The position numbers and the translations under genes are program-made. A stretch of 64,000 bases of DNA. It comes from Candidatus Accumulibacter conexus. Lineage in GTDB: Bacteria > Pseudomonadota > Gammaproteobacteria > Burkholderiales > Rhodocyclaceae. The notes under the pieces are model-generated. The model saw only the letters and a program-made list of their open reading frames with translations, ran no database searches and was not told the DNA's origin. This document shows, in pieces, positions 17,273 through 26,878 of the stretch. Each line of letters opens with the position of its first letter. Positions within the stretch are counted from its first letter, which is position 1. The stretch covers positions 1 through 64,000 of the forward strand of contig JAGFNJ010000012.1 of the NCBI GenBank assembly GCA_017592775.1, read 5' to 3'.

Positions 17273-18054
17273 CGGTGTCGGCATTCGCGTACGCAGTCGG
17301 CGAGCCCCCCCGCGACAGTTCGCCCGACACCTCCATCATGCGCATCGATGAACCACAGTTCCTCGGCGCGCGGCTGGATGGTGGGGTGGGCTTCACCGAC
17401 AGTGAGGGGCAGAGCTTCCGGCTTGGGCAGATGTTCGGCAGGCCGCTGATCCTCCTGCTCTCCTACTATGGTTGCGACGGCACCTGCCCGACGATGAACA
17501 TGGAACTGGCGAAGGTGCTGGCCAAGGTCGAGCGCTTCCGTCTGGGCACCGATTACCGGGTCCTGACGGTGTCCTTCGACCAGCGGGATTCGAGCAGCAC
17601 CGCGGCCGACTTCCTGCGCAAGACGGGAGGCATCCCGGCGGAGTGGCACGCCGGCTGGCGGCACGCAGTGCTTGCCGGCGACGATGTGGCTGCCTTTGTC
17701 GGCAGCGTCGGTTTTCGTTTTTTCTGGTCGGATGCGGCGAAGGCCTTCCTGCATCCGAACGTGCTGGTTTTCGTCACGCCGGAAGGCCGGGTCGCGCGCT
17801 ACATCTATGGCACGCGGATGGACGCCAGGGCGATCGAGCTGGCGCTGACCGAGGCCGACTGGGAACGGATCGCCAACTCGACGGCAGTCTTCGACATCGT
17901 GACCGGAGCGTGCTTCAGTTACAACTATGAAGAAGGCAGGTATCAACTGAATTACTCGCTGCTCGCGGGTGTAGGGTCTCTGGTTCTGGGTCTCTCCTTG
18001 ATGGGCCTGGGAGCATGGGGATATCGGAGGAGGATGGGGAGGTTGCATGAATAG
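17236..18054 (+). CDS. SCO1/SenC-family copper chaperone with C-terminal membrane anchor
   Basis: A thioredoxin-fold protein that delivers copper to the CuA site of oxidase subunit II. The metal motif CDGTC (CxxxC) lies in YYGCDGTCPTMN and the third ligand His in AFLHPNVLVF. A hydrophobic helix near the C-terminus (LAGVGSLVLGLSLMGLGAWGY) is an unusual anchor, since SCO proteins are generally anchored at the N-terminus. I chose TTG at 17236, overlapping the end of coxC by 37 nt, because it yields a signal peptide (LRRLAGLFLVAVSAFAYA). GTG at 17275 is an alternative but would leave the protein without an export signal. The 3' end overlaps coxB by 8 nt. Length 272 aa from the TTG. Confidence 0.78.
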   Translation: MVLRRLAGLFLVAVSAFAYAVGEPPRDSSPDTSIMRIDEPQFLGARLDGGVGFTDSEGQSFRLGQMFGRPLILLLSYYGCDGTCPTMNMELAKVLAKVERFRLGTDYRVLTVSFDQRDSSSTAADFLRKTGGIPAEWHAGWRHAVLAGDDVAAFVGSVGFRFFWSDAAKAFLHPNVLVFVTPEGRVARYIYGTRMDARAIELALTEADWERIANSTAVFDIVTGACFSYNYEEGRYQLNYSLLAGVGSLVLGLSLMGLGAWGYRRRMGRLHE

Positions 18055-18838
18055 CATATTCAAGCACTGGGCAGCGACGGCTCTGATCACGGTCAGCAGC
18101 GTTGCCATGGCGGCAGGTGGGGATGGGCAGAGCAGTGGCCAGGCCCCGGGGTCGGGCAATGTCTCGAAGCTTCAGTATCTGCAGAAGGGCGAAGCCCGGA
18201 TCACCGACCCGGCTCCAGGCTGGGATTACCTCTGGAAGGAGGTCCTGATCGACATCACGGTGATCGGCATCCTCTTTGCCCTGATGACGGCCTACTTCAT
18301 CTGGCGCTATCGGCGCGTGCCGGGTGGACCAGAGGTGGGCAGCGCGCCCAAGCTGTCGCCTGCCGCGGCGATCGGCTGGGCGGTCATCCCGGCCTTCGTC
18401 TTCCTGGCGGACGACTTCTTCCTCGCGGCCAACGGCTGGGTGCTGTGGAACAAGTACCGCGATGTGCCGGCCGATCGTCTCGAGGTCCATCTCGAGTCGG
18501 GAATGTACAGCTGGGACTACACCTATCCGAACGGGATGCAGACGCAAAACGAACTGATCGTCCCCGCCGGCAAGGCAATCCTGCTGCGCATGACGAGTCG
18601 TGACACGCTGCACAGCCACTTCATTCCGGATTTCCGGGTCAAGGAAGACTCGATGCCGGGTCGCACGACCTATCTCTGGTTCCTGCCCAAAGAGGCCGGC
18701 AAGGAACACGTGGTCACCTGCGCCGAATACTGTGGCGTGATGCACTCGTACATGGCGGGCCGAGTGATCGTCAAGACGCCGGAAGAGTTCAAGCAATGGT
18801 ATGAAGCGGGCGGGGCTGCTGCCAAGAAAAGTAGTTGA
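18047..18838 (+). CDS. coxB: Cytochrome c oxidase subunit II
   Basis: A 263-residue subunit that accepts electrons from cytochrome c through the binuclear CuA centre. A signal sequence (ending VAMA) is followed by two membrane helices (about 68-88 and 107-130) and a periplasmic cupredoxin domain. The CuA motif CAEYCGVMHSYM supplies two Cys, His and Met, and the upstream HSHFIPDF block supplies the other His. There is no C-terminal cytochrome c domain, so this is an aa3 rather than a caa3 enzyme. Confidence 0.93.
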   Translation: MNSIFKHWAATALITVSSVAMAAGGDGQSSGQAPGSGNVSKLQYLQKGEARITDPAPGWDYLWKEVLIDITVIGILFALMTAYFIWRYRRVPGGPEVGSAPKLSPAAAIGWAVIPAFVFLADDFFLAANGWVLWNKYRDVPADRLEVHLESGMYSWDYTYPNGMQTQNELIVPAGKAILLRMTSRDTLHSHFIPDFRVKEDSMPGRTTYLWFLPKEAGKEHVVTCAEYCGVMHSYMAGRVIVKTPEEFKQWYEAGGAAAKKSS

Positions 18839-18858
18839 GTGACGGGAGGACGCTGGAC

Positions 18859-20430
18859 ATGAACCTGAAAGAATGGATCTTCACCACTGACCACAAGCGC
18901 GTTGGAGTGCTGTATCTGATCGGCTCCATGGCTGCTTTCATCGTTGCCGGGGTCATGGCGCTGTTGATGCGGATCGAATTGTCGACGCTGGGGCCAACGA
19001 TTACCAGCAATCCGTCGAGCTACAACGTCTGGCTCTATGCGCATGGGGCCATGATGATTCTCGGCTTCCAGATTCCGGCGTTGACCGGATTCTTCGCCAA
19101 TTACTGCATTCCGCTGATGATCGGGGCCAAGGACGTCGCCTTTCCGCGCGTCAACGCCCTGTCGGTGTGGTTGTTCTACGTCGGCATCATTCTCGCGCTG
19201 CTGACCTTCTTCATTCCCGATCCGCCGGACGTCATGTGGACCGGCTATCCGCCATACTCGACGATCACCGCCGGCAATACCGCCCTCTACTCCTTCACGG
19301 TGCTGATCCTCGGCTTCGCCTCGATCATCGGCGGCGTCAACTTCCTGACGACCATTGCCTACATGCGCGCGCCGGGACTGACCTGGAACAAGCTCAACAT
19401 CTTCGTCTGGTGCACGCTCGGCGCCTTCGTCCTGCAGCTCATCTTCGTGCCCGTGCTCGGTACCGCGGTGACGCTGATCAGCATGGACAAGTATCTGGGG
19501 ACGCACTTCTTCGATCCGGCGCGCGGTGGCGATGTCCTGACCTACCAGAACCTCTTCTGGTTCTATTCGCACCCCGCCGTCTACGTCATCTTCCTGCCCT
19601 TCTTCGGCGTCCTGTTCGAGATCGTCGCCACCTTTGCCAAGAACCGGGTGTTCAACTACAACGCAGTGGTCTTTGGCGGCATCGGCGGCATCATCCTGCT
19701 TTCCGGCGTCGTATGGGTCCATCACCTGTATGTGACCGGCATGGTGGATTGGATCCGCATCGGTCAGATGATCACCACGCTGATGATCTCGGTTCCCGTC
19801 GGCCTCATGCTGATCGGCCTGGTGGGAACGCTGTACAAGGGATCGATCACCTTCGAGACGCCGATGCTGTATGCGCTTGGAGTGCTGTTTCTCTTCCTCA
19901 TCGGCGGTCTGACCGGGATCCCGCTGGCGCTGACCTCGCTGACGCTGCACCTGTCCGAAACCTACTACGTCGTTGGGCACTTCCACTATGTCATGGCGGT
20001 TGCCGGGACCTTCTCGATCTTCGCCGGCGTCTACTACTGGTTCCCCAAGATGACCGGCCGCATGTACAACGAGTTCTGGGGCAAGCTGGGTTTCTGGATC
20101 ACCTTCGTTGGCACCAACATCGTCTTCTGGACGATGATGGACATCGGTGTCAAGGGGATGCCGCGGCGTTACTACGACTATTCGCACTTCTCGCAGTTCG
20201 AGGGCGCGCACCAGCTGATGACCATCGGTGCGGTGATTCTCGGTATCGGCTTTGCCATCGCCCTGCTGAACTGGATCATCGGTGCCATGAAGGGCGCACC
20301 CGCCGGCGACAATCCGTGGAAGTCGATGTCGCTCGAATGGACCACCGTATCGCCACCGCCGCATGGCAACTGGCCGTCGCCGCCGAGCGTCAGTGAGGAG
20401 TGGACTCCGTACGCCTACGACCGGCGCTGA
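18859..20430 (+). CDS. coxA: Cytochrome c oxidase subunit I, A2-type
   Basis: A 523-residue catalytic subunit with about twelve helices, reducing oxygen to water and pumping protons. The haem and CuB ligands are visible: WLYAHGAMM (low-spin haem His), WFYSHPAVY (CuB His with its cross-linked Tyr), VWVHHLYV (two CuB His) and GHFHYVMA (haem a3 His and second haem a His). The SHPAVY motif lacks the proton-channel Glu found in GHPEVY and has a Tyr-Ser pair instead, which defines the A2 class. The ATG at 18859 follows GGGAGGA; a TTG at 18835 would add eight residues. Confidence 0.94.
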   Translation: MNLKEWIFTTDHKRVGVLYLIGSMAAFIVAGVMALLMRIELSTLGPTITSNPSSYNVWLYAHGAMMILGFQIPALTGFFANYCIPLMIGAKDVAFPRVNALSVWLFYVGIILALLTFFIPDPPDVMWTGYPPYSTITAGNTALYSFTVLILGFASIIGGVNFLTTIAYMRAPGLTWNKLNIFVWCTLGAFVLQLIFVPVLGTAVTLISMDKYLGTHFFDPARGGDVLTYQNLFWFYSHPAVYVIFLPFFGVLFEIVATFAKNRVFNYNAVVFGGIGGIILLSGVVWVHHLYVTGMVDWIRIGQMITTLMISVPVGLMLIGLVGTLYKGSITFETPMLYALGVLFLFLIGGLTGIPLALTSLTLHLSETYYVVGHFHYVMAVAGTFSIFAGVYYWFPKMTGRMYNEFWGKLGFWITFVGTNIVFWTMMDIGVKGMPRRYYDYSHFSQFEGAHQLMTIGAVILGIGFAIALLNWIIGAMKGAPAGDNPWKSMSLEWTTVSPPPHGNWPSPPSVSEEWTPYAYDRR

Positions 20431-20448
20431 GTGCCCGTGCTGCGGACC

Positions 20449-20466
20449 GGGCGCCTGCAGGCGCCC
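20449..20466 (+). terminator. Hairpin after coxA
   Basis: GGGCGCC (20449-20455), loop TGCA, GGCGCCC (20460-20466), followed by TTCTTCC, 19 nt after coxA and 18 nt before the next gene. It may reduce transcription into the second SCO gene. Confidence 0.5.
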
Positions 20467-20483
20467 TTCTTCCCGGAGCCACG

Positions 20484-21134
20484 ATGGCTTCGGCGACGAA
20501 GGTGAGCAAGCGTTGGTGGCTGGGCGTGGCGGCTGCCGGTTTCGTCCTGCTGCTGCTCGCAGCAGGTCTCATCTGGCGGGGCCTGCCTGTCGAGCGCGCA
20601 GCACCCCTGAACCCGGCGCAGATGCGGCTCGAGTCGGCGACAGTGCTGGCTGAAGAGCGGCCGCTGCCGGCCTTTGAACTCGTCCGCGAAGGGGGCCGCT
20701 TTGGCAACAGTGACCTCACGGGCCGCTGGACGCTGCTGTTCTTCGGCTATACCTTCTGCCCGGACATCTGTCCGACTGCCCTCTTCCTGCTGAAGGAACT
20801 GAAGAGCAGGCTGGCGGACCGGGCGGTCGTTCTGCCGCAGGTGTTGATGGTCTCGGTGGACCCGCGCGACGATCCGCAGACCCTGCGCCGCTACACGAGC
20901 GCGTTCGACCCCGATTTCATCGGTGCCACCGCCGACGACGCCGGACTGGCGCCATTGGTGCAGCGTCTCGGCGTCCACTACGTGCGGCACGACCAGCAGG
21001 GGAAGGCGGACTACGCGATAGACCATTCGGCGTCGATCTACCTGATCGATCCGCGCGGGCGCCTGAAGGCCGTTTTCCCGGCGCCGCAGACGTTGCCGGC
21101 GATGTTGCAGGATTACCTGGCACTGGTGCGCTGA
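20484..21134 (+). CDS. SCO family copper chaperone (second copy)
   Basis: A 216-residue SCO1/SenC protein with an N-terminal membrane anchor (WWLGVAAAGFVLLLLAAGLIW, about 11-31) and a thioredoxin-like domain. The copper motif is FCPDICPTAL (CxxxC) and the distal His is in IDHSASIYLID. This is the conventional SCO architecture, unlike the C-terminally anchored copy between coxC and coxB. The two may act at different copper sites or redox steps. The ATG at 20484 follows CCGGAGCC. Confidence 0.9.
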   Translation: MASATKVSKRWWLGVAAAGFVLLLLAAGLIWRGLPVERAAPLNPAQMRLESATVLAEERPLPAFELVREGGRFGNSDLTGRWTLLFFGYTFCPDICPTALFLLKELKSRLADRAVVLPQVLMVSVDPRDDPQTLRRYTSAFDPDFIGATADDAGLAPLVQRLGVHYVRHDQQGKADYAIDHSASIYLIDPRGRLKAVFPAPQTLPAMLQDYLALVR

Positions 21135-21359
21135 GGTGTTGCAGCCGGTGCGATTGACGAAGCAAGTGCCGCGCGTGCAGCGCCGGGGTTGCGTGTCGTC
21201 GCCGGGCTGTCGGACGGTGGGGGCTGTGACTCGGCACACGGTCTGGCGACGGCCAGACGACCGTCGTCATGGTGGCCGCGAATCGGACGCTCCGCAGCGT
21301 GGACGATCCGGCTTTTTCCGGTGTTGCACCCGACAACCATCTGGATCGGACAAGAACCC

Positions 21360-22253
21360 ATGAAAGCCACGACTTCTCCCCTGCTGCAACCGACGCTGCA
21401 ACGTCTGCGCGCCTTCGTCGCGCTGACCAAACCGCGTGTGGTGTCGCTGATCGTCTTTTGCGCCGTGATCGGCATGTTCCTGGCCTCGCCGGGTCCGGTG
21501 CCGATGCCGGTGCTCGTCTTTGCGACCATCGGCATCGCGTTCGTCGCCGGTGCCGCTGCGGCCATCAACTGCCTGGTCGAGGAGCACATCGACGCGCGCA
21601 TGGCGCGAACGCGGGCGCGGCCGCTGCCACTTGGCGAGGTCAGCGCCTTCGAGACCTTCTTCTTCTCCGGTATTCTCGGCGGGGCAGGGTTGTCGCTTCT
21701 CTACCGTTTCGTCAATCCGGTGACGATGTGGCTGACCCTGATCACCTTCGTCGGCTATGCGGTGATCTACACGCTCTACCTGAAGCCGCGCACCTCGCAA
21801 AACATCGTCATCGGCGGTGCGGCCGGGGCCATGCCGCCGGTCCTTGGCTGGTCGGCAGTCACCGGGCAGGCGCCCGCCGAAGCGTGGCTGCTGTTCCTGA
21901 TCATCTTCGTCTGGACGCCACCGCACTTCTGGTCGCTGGCACTGTACCGCGCGCGCGAGTACGAGGCTGCGGGATTGCCGATGCTGCCGGTGACCCACGG
22001 TGCGGCGTACACCCGCCGCCAAATCTTCCTCTACACGCTCGGCCTCAGCGCCGTGACTCTGGTCCCCTATGCGATCGGAATGAGCGGCCTGCCGTACCTG
22101 GCGGTCGCCATCGTGCTCGACGGAATCTTCCTCGCCCATGCCTGGGTCATCTGGCGCAACTACTCGGATCTGGCGGCGCGCAAGACCTTCCGCTGGTCGA
22201 TCATCTACCTCGCCCTGCTCTTCGCCGCGCTGCTCGTCGATCACGCGCTCTGA
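21360..22253 (+). CDS. ctaB: Protohaem IX farnesyltransferase (haem O synthase)
   Basis: A 297-residue membrane prenyltransferase that adds a farnesyl group to haem B, giving haem O, the precursor of haem A for the adjacent oxidase. The two Asp-rich motifs of the UbiA superfamily appear as [21 protein letters not shown] and [21 protein letters not shown], with the [11 protein letters not shown] signature of CtaB. About eight hydrophobic helices are visible. The ATG at 21360 is chosen because the conserved LTKPRV segment starts about 20 residues later. The haem A synthase, SURF1 and CtaG genes usually found with it are not in this cluster. Its 3' end overlaps mpl by 13 nt on the other strand. 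Confidence 0.92.
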   Translation: MKATTSPLLQPTLQRLRAFVALTKPRVVSLIVFCAVIGMFLASPGPVPMPVLVFATIGIAFVAGAAAAINCLVEEHIDARMARTRARPLPLGEVSAFETFFFSGILGGAGLSLLYRFVNPVTMWLTLITFVGYAVIYTLYLKPRTSQNIVIGGAAGAMPPVLGWSAVTGQAPAEAWLLFLIIFVWTPPHFWSLALYRAREYEAAGLPMLPVTHGAAYTRRQIFLYTLGLSAVTLVPYAIGMSGLPYLAVAIVLDGIFLAHAWVIWRNYSDLAARKTFRWSIIYLALLFAALLVDHAL

Positions 22254-23614
22254 CTGCTGCCGGCGAGGGCGGCAAGCAACTTGTCGTGCACGCCGCCGAA
22301 CCCGCCGTTGCTCATGACCAGCACCTGATCGCCTGGCTTGCTGGCGGCCCTGACGTGTTCGACCAGGCGGTCGAGGTCGTCGTCGACGCGCAGCCTGTCG
22401 CCGAGCGGCGCCAGGGTCTCGGCCGCATTCCAGCCGAGGCCGGCGCTGTAGCAGAAGACGAGATCGGCTTCGCCCAGGCTGGCCGGCAGCAACTCCTTCA
22501 TCACGCCCAGCTTCATCGTGTTCGAGCGCGGTTCGATGACCGCCAGGATGCGGCTGCTGCCGACCCTGTCGCGCAGACCCTTGACGGTCGTCGCGATTGC
22601 CGTCGGGTGGTGGGCGAAATCGTCGAAGACCGTCACCCCGGCTGCCGTGCCGCGGAGTTCGAGACGGCGCTTGACGTTGGTGAAGTGTTGCAGGGCCTGC
22701 AGCCCGCGCGTCAGCGGCACACCGGCGTGGCGGGCGGCGAGCAGGGCGGCGACGGCGTTGTTGCGATTGTGCAGCCCGCTCAGTTGCCAGTTCGTGCTGC
22801 CGATCAACTCGCCGGCTTGCCTGAGGTACAGGCTGCCGTCGCCATCGCTGCCCTCTGCGTACCAGCCGGCAGCGTCGTTGAAACGCTCGACCGGCGTCCA
22901 GCAACCGCGAGCGAGCACCCGTTCGAGACTGCTTTCGGCGGCGTTCGCGACGATCAGGCCGGAGCGTGGCAGGGTGCGCACGAAATGGTGAAACTGCGTC
23001 TCGATCGCCGCCAGGTCGGCAAAGATGTCGGCATGATCGAACTCCAGGTTGTTCAGGATCGCCGTCCGCGGGCGGTAGTGCACGAACTTCGAGCGCTTGT
23101 CGCAGAAGGCGGTATCGTACTCGTCGGCCTCTATGACGAAGAAAGGCGACTTCCTGAGTTCGCCGGGCAGACGCGCCGAAACGCCGAAGTTCAGCGGCAC
23201 GCCACCGATCAGGAAGCCGGGGCTGAGGCCCGCGTCTTCGAGGATCCAGGCAAGCATGGCGGCGGTCGTCGTCTTGCCGTGCGTGCCGGCGACCGCCAGA
23301 ACCCAGCGCTGCCGCAGCACGTGCTCGGCGAGCCACTGCGGACCGGAGACGAAGGGTAGATTGCGGTCCAGGATCTCCTCCAGCAGCGGGTTGCCGCGCG
23401 CGATGGCGTTGCCGACCACGAAGCAATCCGGATCGATCGCCGTCTGCGCCGCGTCGTACCCTTCGATGATCTCGATCTCGGCGGCCGCCAGTTGGCTGCT
23501 CATCGGCGGGTAGACGCCGCTGTCGCAACCGGTCACACGATGCCCGGCAGCGCGCGCCAGTTGGGCAACACCCGCCATGAAGGTGCCACAGATACCGAGG
23601 ATGTGAATATGCAT
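22241..23614 (-). CDS. mpl: UDP-N-acetylmuramate:L-alanyl-gamma-D-glutamyl-meso-diaminopimelate ligase
   Basis: A 457-residue cytoplasmic Mur ligase that reattaches a recycled murein tripeptide to UDP-N-acetylmuramic acid using ATP. It starts with the nucleotide motif [13 protein letters not shown], has the ATP loop AGTHGKTTT near residue 110, and contains the Mur-ligase stretches [36 protein letters not shown] and [11 protein letters not shown]. The DDFAHHP block distinguishes Mpl and MurC from the later ligases and ICGTFM favours Mpl. Transcribed alone, divergent from the nucleotidyltransferase-like gene. Confidence 0.94.
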   Translation of the reverse strand: MHIHILGICGTFMAGVAQLARAAGHRVTGCDSGVYPPMSSQLAAAEIEIIEGYDAAQTAIDPDCFVVGNAIARGNPLLEEILDRNLPFVSGPQWLAEHVLRQRWVLAVAGTHGKTTTAAMLAWILEDAGLSPGFLIGGVPLNFGVSARLPGELRKSPFFVIEADEYDTAFCDKRSKFVHYRPRTAILNNLEFDHADIFADLAAIETQFHHFVRTLPRSGLIVANAAESSLERVLARGCWTPVERFNDAAGWYAEGSDGDGSLYLRQAGELIGSTNWQLSGLHNRNNAVAALLAARHAGVPLTRGLQALQHFTNVKRRLELRGTAAGVTVFDDFAHHPTAIATTVKGLRDRVGSSRILAVIEPRSNTMKLGVMKELLPASLGEADLVFCYSAGLGWNAAETLAPLGDRLRVDDDLDRLVEHVRAASKPGDQVLVMSNGGFGGVHDKLLAALAGSSQSA

Positions 23615-23729
23615 GTCGCGAATCCAGGTTAGAATCAGCCGCAGGAGGCGCGATTGTAACCCTGCACGCCGGCCTCGCGGCCGGCAACGGCCCGCCCGCC
23701 GGGCGCACGCAACACTCCGGGAGCCGTCG

Positions 23730-24338
23730 ATGAGCAGCCGCCAGGACCGCCAGCGCAATGCGCAGCAGCGCAGCCCCCTTGCTGCCCTCGCAGCGCGCCT
23801 GATGGCCGAGGACGGCATCAGCGACCTCGCGCTTGCCAAGCGCAAGGCGGCGCGCCAGCTCGGGCAGGCGGAGAACGCTGCCCTGCCTGACGACAGTGAG
23901 GTCGAGGCGGCGCTGCGGACCTACCAGCGGCTGTTCCAGGGAGACGAGCAACGGGCGAGGCAGCAACAGCTCCTCGCCATCGCGGCGCGGCTGATGAGCA
24001 CGACGCAGCACTTCAATCCCTATCTGACCGGGGCTGTGCTCGACGGTATCGCCGGGCGCCACGCCGAGATCGACATCCAGCTCTTTGCCGACAGTGCCAA
24101 GGACGTCGAGATCTTCCTGCTCAACGAGAAGATCGATTTTCGCCACAGCACGCCGCGCACCGATCGTGCCGAGGCGGTCCTGACCCTGTCTGCCGGCGAT
24201 GCGACGGTGAACCTGGTGATCTATCCGCGCGATCAGGAACGCGTCAGCTGGCGCACGCGCGACGGCAGGCCACGCGAGCGGGCTCGCCTGGACGCGGTGC
24301 GCCGACTGCTGGCAGAAGCTTCGGCGGGCAGCCGCTGA
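23730..24338 (+). CDS. Uncharacterised protein resembling a nucleotidyltransferase domain
   Basis: A 202-residue cytoplasmic protein I do not recognise with certainty. Residues 1-90 are helical and charged (AARLMAEDGISDLALAKRKAARQLG). The second half contains YLTGAVLDGIAGRHAEIDIQLFADSAKDVEIFLL, whose GAVLDG followed by a spaced DIQ resembles the core of small nucleotidyltransferases (a GG/GA helix followed by a D-x-D/Q pair). The canonical DxD is only partly visible, so activity is uncertain. The ATG at 23730 follows CCGGGAGCC. It is divergent from mpl, with 115 nt between the start codons. Confidence 0.6.
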   Translation: MSSRQDRQRNAQQRSPLAALAARLMAEDGISDLALAKRKAARQLGQAENAALPDDSEVEAALRTYQRLFQGDEQRARQQQLLAIAARLMSTTQHFNPYLTGAVLDGIAGRHAEIDIQLFADSAKDVEIFLLNEKIDFRHSTPRTDRAEAVLTLSAGDATVNLVIYPRDQERVSWRTRDGRPRERARLDAVRRLLAEASAGSR

Positions 24339-24453
24339 CCGGTGCCGTGCCCGCTGGCCGGCCACTCGCTGGCGTCCGAGGCGTCACCCATGATCGGCGT
24401 TCTGTGCAGGTTTTGCTGGACAAAATGCTGCCATTTGCGGCAAACTTGCGGCC

Positions 24454-24945
24454 ATGAAGAAGCAAAAGGACACGTCGTCTACCGCCGGCCAGACGCCGGA
24501 GACGCCGCGTCTGCTGGTACTGCATGGTCCCAATCTGAACCTTCTCGGCACGCGCGAACCAGCCCACTACGGTTCGACGACGCTCGCCGAGATCAACATG
24601 GCGCTGGCGCATCGCGCCGCTGCCGCTGGCGTACACCTCGAGGCTTTCCAGAGCAACCACGAAGGTGCATTGATCGAGCGGGTGCACGCGGCGCAGCAGC
24701 AGGGCGTCCGCTACCTGATCATCAATCCCGCCGCCTACACCCACAGCAGCATCGCGCTGCGCGACGCCCTCGCCGGTACCGGCATCCCCTTTGTCGAGGT
24801 ACACCTGTCGAACGTGCATGCGCGCGAGCCGTTTCGTCACCACTCGTACTTCTCCGACCTGGCGATCGGCGTCATCAGCGGACTCGGCAGCGAGGGCTAT
24901 CTGCTGGCGCTCGAATACCTGTTGCGCCAGATCGCGGCGGAGTGA
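24454..24945 (+). CDS. aroQ: Type II 3-dehydroquinate dehydratase
   Basis: A 163-residue enzyme of the shikimate pathway that dehydrates 3-dehydroquinate to 3-dehydroshikimate. The type II signatures are present: [17 protein letters not shown] (with the catalytic Tyr and Arg lid), [31 protein letters not shown] and [22 protein letters not shown] stretch of about 18 charged residues precedes the conserved core. It begins the aroQ-accB-accC group, a conserved arrangement. Confidence 0.95.
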   Translation: MKKQKDTSSTAGQTPETPRLLVLHGPNLNLLGTREPAHYGSTTLAEINMALAHRAAAAGVHLEAFQSNHEGALIERVHAAQQQGVRYLIINPAAYTHSSIALRDALAGTGIPFVEVHLSNVHAREPFRHHSYFSDLAIGVISGLGSEGYLLALEYLLRQIAAE

Positions 24946-25033
24946 GACCTGCGTTCAATTCCATGTGGCCACTGGTCGGGCGCTGGCACGGATCTGACCG
25001 CACGAAGAACAGACAATCATCGGGAGCAAGAGA

Positions 25034-25483
25034 ATGGATCTGCGGAAACTGAAGAAGCTGATCGACCTGGTCGAGGAATCGAGCATCACCGAACTCGAGA
25101 TCAACGATGCCGAGGAGAAGGTGCGCATCGTCAAGCATGGTGGCATGGTCTCGCATCACTACTCCATGTCACCGGTCGCGACGCCGCCGACCTCCGCCGT
25201 CGCGGCTGCGCCGGCGGAGGCAGCGCCGGCCGAGCCGGAACTGCCGGCGGGCGATGCCGTCAAGGCGCCGATGGTCGGCACCTTCTATCGCGCACCAAGC
25301 CCGGGCGCCGAGCCCTACGTCGAAGTCGGCAGTGCCGTCAAGGCGGGCGATACCCTGTGCATCATCGAAGCCATGAAGCTGCTCAACGAGATCGAAGCCG
25401 AGCGGTCGGGCACCGTCAAAGCCATTCTGGTCGAGAATGGGCAGCCGGTCGAATTCGGCGAACCGCTGTTCATCGTCGGCTAG
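25034..25483 (+). CDS. accB: Biotin carboxyl carrier protein of acetyl-CoA carboxylase
   Basis: A 149-residue carrier that holds the biotin arm in the first step of fatty acid synthesis. It starts with the conserved [18 protein letters not shown] helix, has an Ala/Pro/Glu-rich flexible linker (about 50-72) and ends in a biotinyl domain with the attachment motif [15 protein letters not shown], where Lys is biotinylated. accC starts 14 nt downstream. Confidence 0.96.
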   Translation: MDLRKLKKLIDLVEESSITELEINDAEEKVRIVKHGGMVSHHYSMSPVATPPTSAVAAAPAEAAPAEPELPAGDAVKAPMVGTFYRAPSPGAEPYVEVGSAVKAGDTLCIIEAMKLLNEIEAERSGTVKAILVENGQPVEFGEPLFIVG

Positions 25484-25497
25484 GAGACGCTTTCACC

Positions 25498-26862
25498 ATG
25501 TTCGGGAAAGTCCTCATCGCCAACCGCGGAGAAATCGCGCTGCGCATCCAGCGTGCCTGCCGCGAGCTCGGCATCAAGACCGTGGTCGTCCATTCGGAAG
25601 CAGACCGCGAAGCCAAGTATGTCCGGCTGGCGGATGAATCGGTCTGCATCGGACCGGCGCCGTCGGCGCAGAGCTACCTCAACGTGCCGGCGATCATTTC
25701 GGCAGCCGAGGTGACGGACGCACAGGCGATTCATCCGGGCTACGGTTTCCTGTCGGAGAACGCCGATTTCGCCGAGCGCGTCGAATCGTCCGGTTTCGTC
25801 TTCATCGGACCGCGGCCGGAGACGATCCGGCTGATGGGCGACAAGGTGACTGCCAAGGAGGCCATGCGCATTACCGGTGTGCCCTGCGTGCCCGGATCGG
25901 AGGGCGTGCTGCCGGAAGATCCGCGCGAGATCGCGCTGCTCGCCCGGGCGGTCGGTTACCCGGTGATCATCAAGGCTGCCGGTGGCGGCGGTGGCCGCGG
26001 CATGCGTGTCGTCCATACCGAGGCGGCGCTGATCAACGCCGTCAACATGACGCGCACCGAGGCGCAGAGTTTCTTCGGCAATCCGCAGGTCTACCTCGAG
26101 AAGTACCTCGAGAACCCGCGCCATGTCGAAATCCAGGTGCTTGCCGACAGCTTCCGCAACGCCGTCTACCTCGGTGAGCGCGACTGCTCGATGCAGCGCC
26201 GTCACCAGAAGATCATCGAGGAGGCGCCGGCCCCCGGCATCCCCACGCGCCACATCGTCCGCATCGGCGAGCGCTGTGCCGAGGCTTGCCGCCGGCTCAA
26301 CTACCGCGGTGCCGGCACCTTCGAGTTCCTCTTCGAGAACAACGAGTTCTTCTTCATCGAGATGAACACCCGCATCCAGGTCGAGCACCCGGTGACCGAG
26401 CTGATCACCGGCGTCGATCTGGTTGCCGAGCAGATCCGTATCGCCGCTGGCGAGAAACTGCGTTTTCGCCAGCGCGACCTGACTTTCCGCGGCCATGCGA
26501 TCGAGTGCCGCATCAACGCCGAAGATCCCTTCACCTTCGTCCCCTCGCCGGGCAAGGTCAGCTTCTACCACCCACCGGGCGGGCCGGGAATCCGCGTCGA
26601 CTCGCACATCTATCATGGCTACACCGTTCCGTCGCATTACGACTCGATGGTCGCCAAGGTGATCGCCTACGGCGACAGCCGCGACCAGGCACTGCGCCGC
26701 ATGCGCACCGCGCTGTCCGAAATGAGCATCGACGGCATCAAGACCAACATCGCCCTGCACCAGGAGCTGCTGCAGGATTCCCGTTTCATCGAGGGCGGCA
26801 CCAGCATCCACTATCTCGAGCAGTGGCTGGCTGCCAAGGGCGAGGTCAAGAAAGGCGGCTGA
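25498..26862 (+). CDS. accC: Biotin carboxylase subunit of acetyl-CoA carboxylase
   Basis: A 454-residue ATP-grasp enzyme that carboxylates the biotin on AccB using bicarbonate. It opens with [17 protein letters not shown], has the glycine-rich ATP loop [12 protein letters not shown], the [17 protein letters not shown] block and the [14 protein letters not shown] active-site motif. The length is typical of bacterial AccC. The start at 25498 is supported by alignment of the conserved [12 protein letters not shown]. Confidence 0.96.
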   Translation: MFGKVLIANRGEIALRIQRACRELGIKTVVVHSEADREAKYVRLADESVCIGPAPSAQSYLNVPAIISAAEVTDAQAIHPGYGFLSENADFAERVESSGFVFIGPRPETIRLMGDKVTAKEAMRITGVPCVPGSEGVLPEDPREIALLARAVGYPVIIKAAGGGGGRGMRVVHTEAALINAVNMTRTEAQSFFGNPQVYLEKYLENPRHVEIQVLADSFRNAVYLGERDCSMQRRHQKIIEEAPAPGIPTRHIVRIGERCAEACRRLNYRGAGTFEFLFENNEFFFIEMNTRIQVEHPVTELITGVDLVAEQIRIAAGEKLRFRQRDLTFRGHAIECRINAEDPFTFVPSPGKVSFYHPPGGPGIRVDSHIYHGYTVPSHYDSMVAKVIAYGDSRDQALRRMRTALSEMSIDGIKTNIALHQELLQDSRFIEGGTSIHYLEQWLAAKGEVKKGG

Positions 26863-26878
26863 CCAGCGCTGACGACCG

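Noticed and set aside
21267..24365. A 1032-codon open frame on the minus strand across ctaB and mpl
   Set aside because: It is antisense to ctaB and in another frame of mpl, is rich in Arg/Gly/Ala and matches no family; GC-rich DNA gives such shadows.
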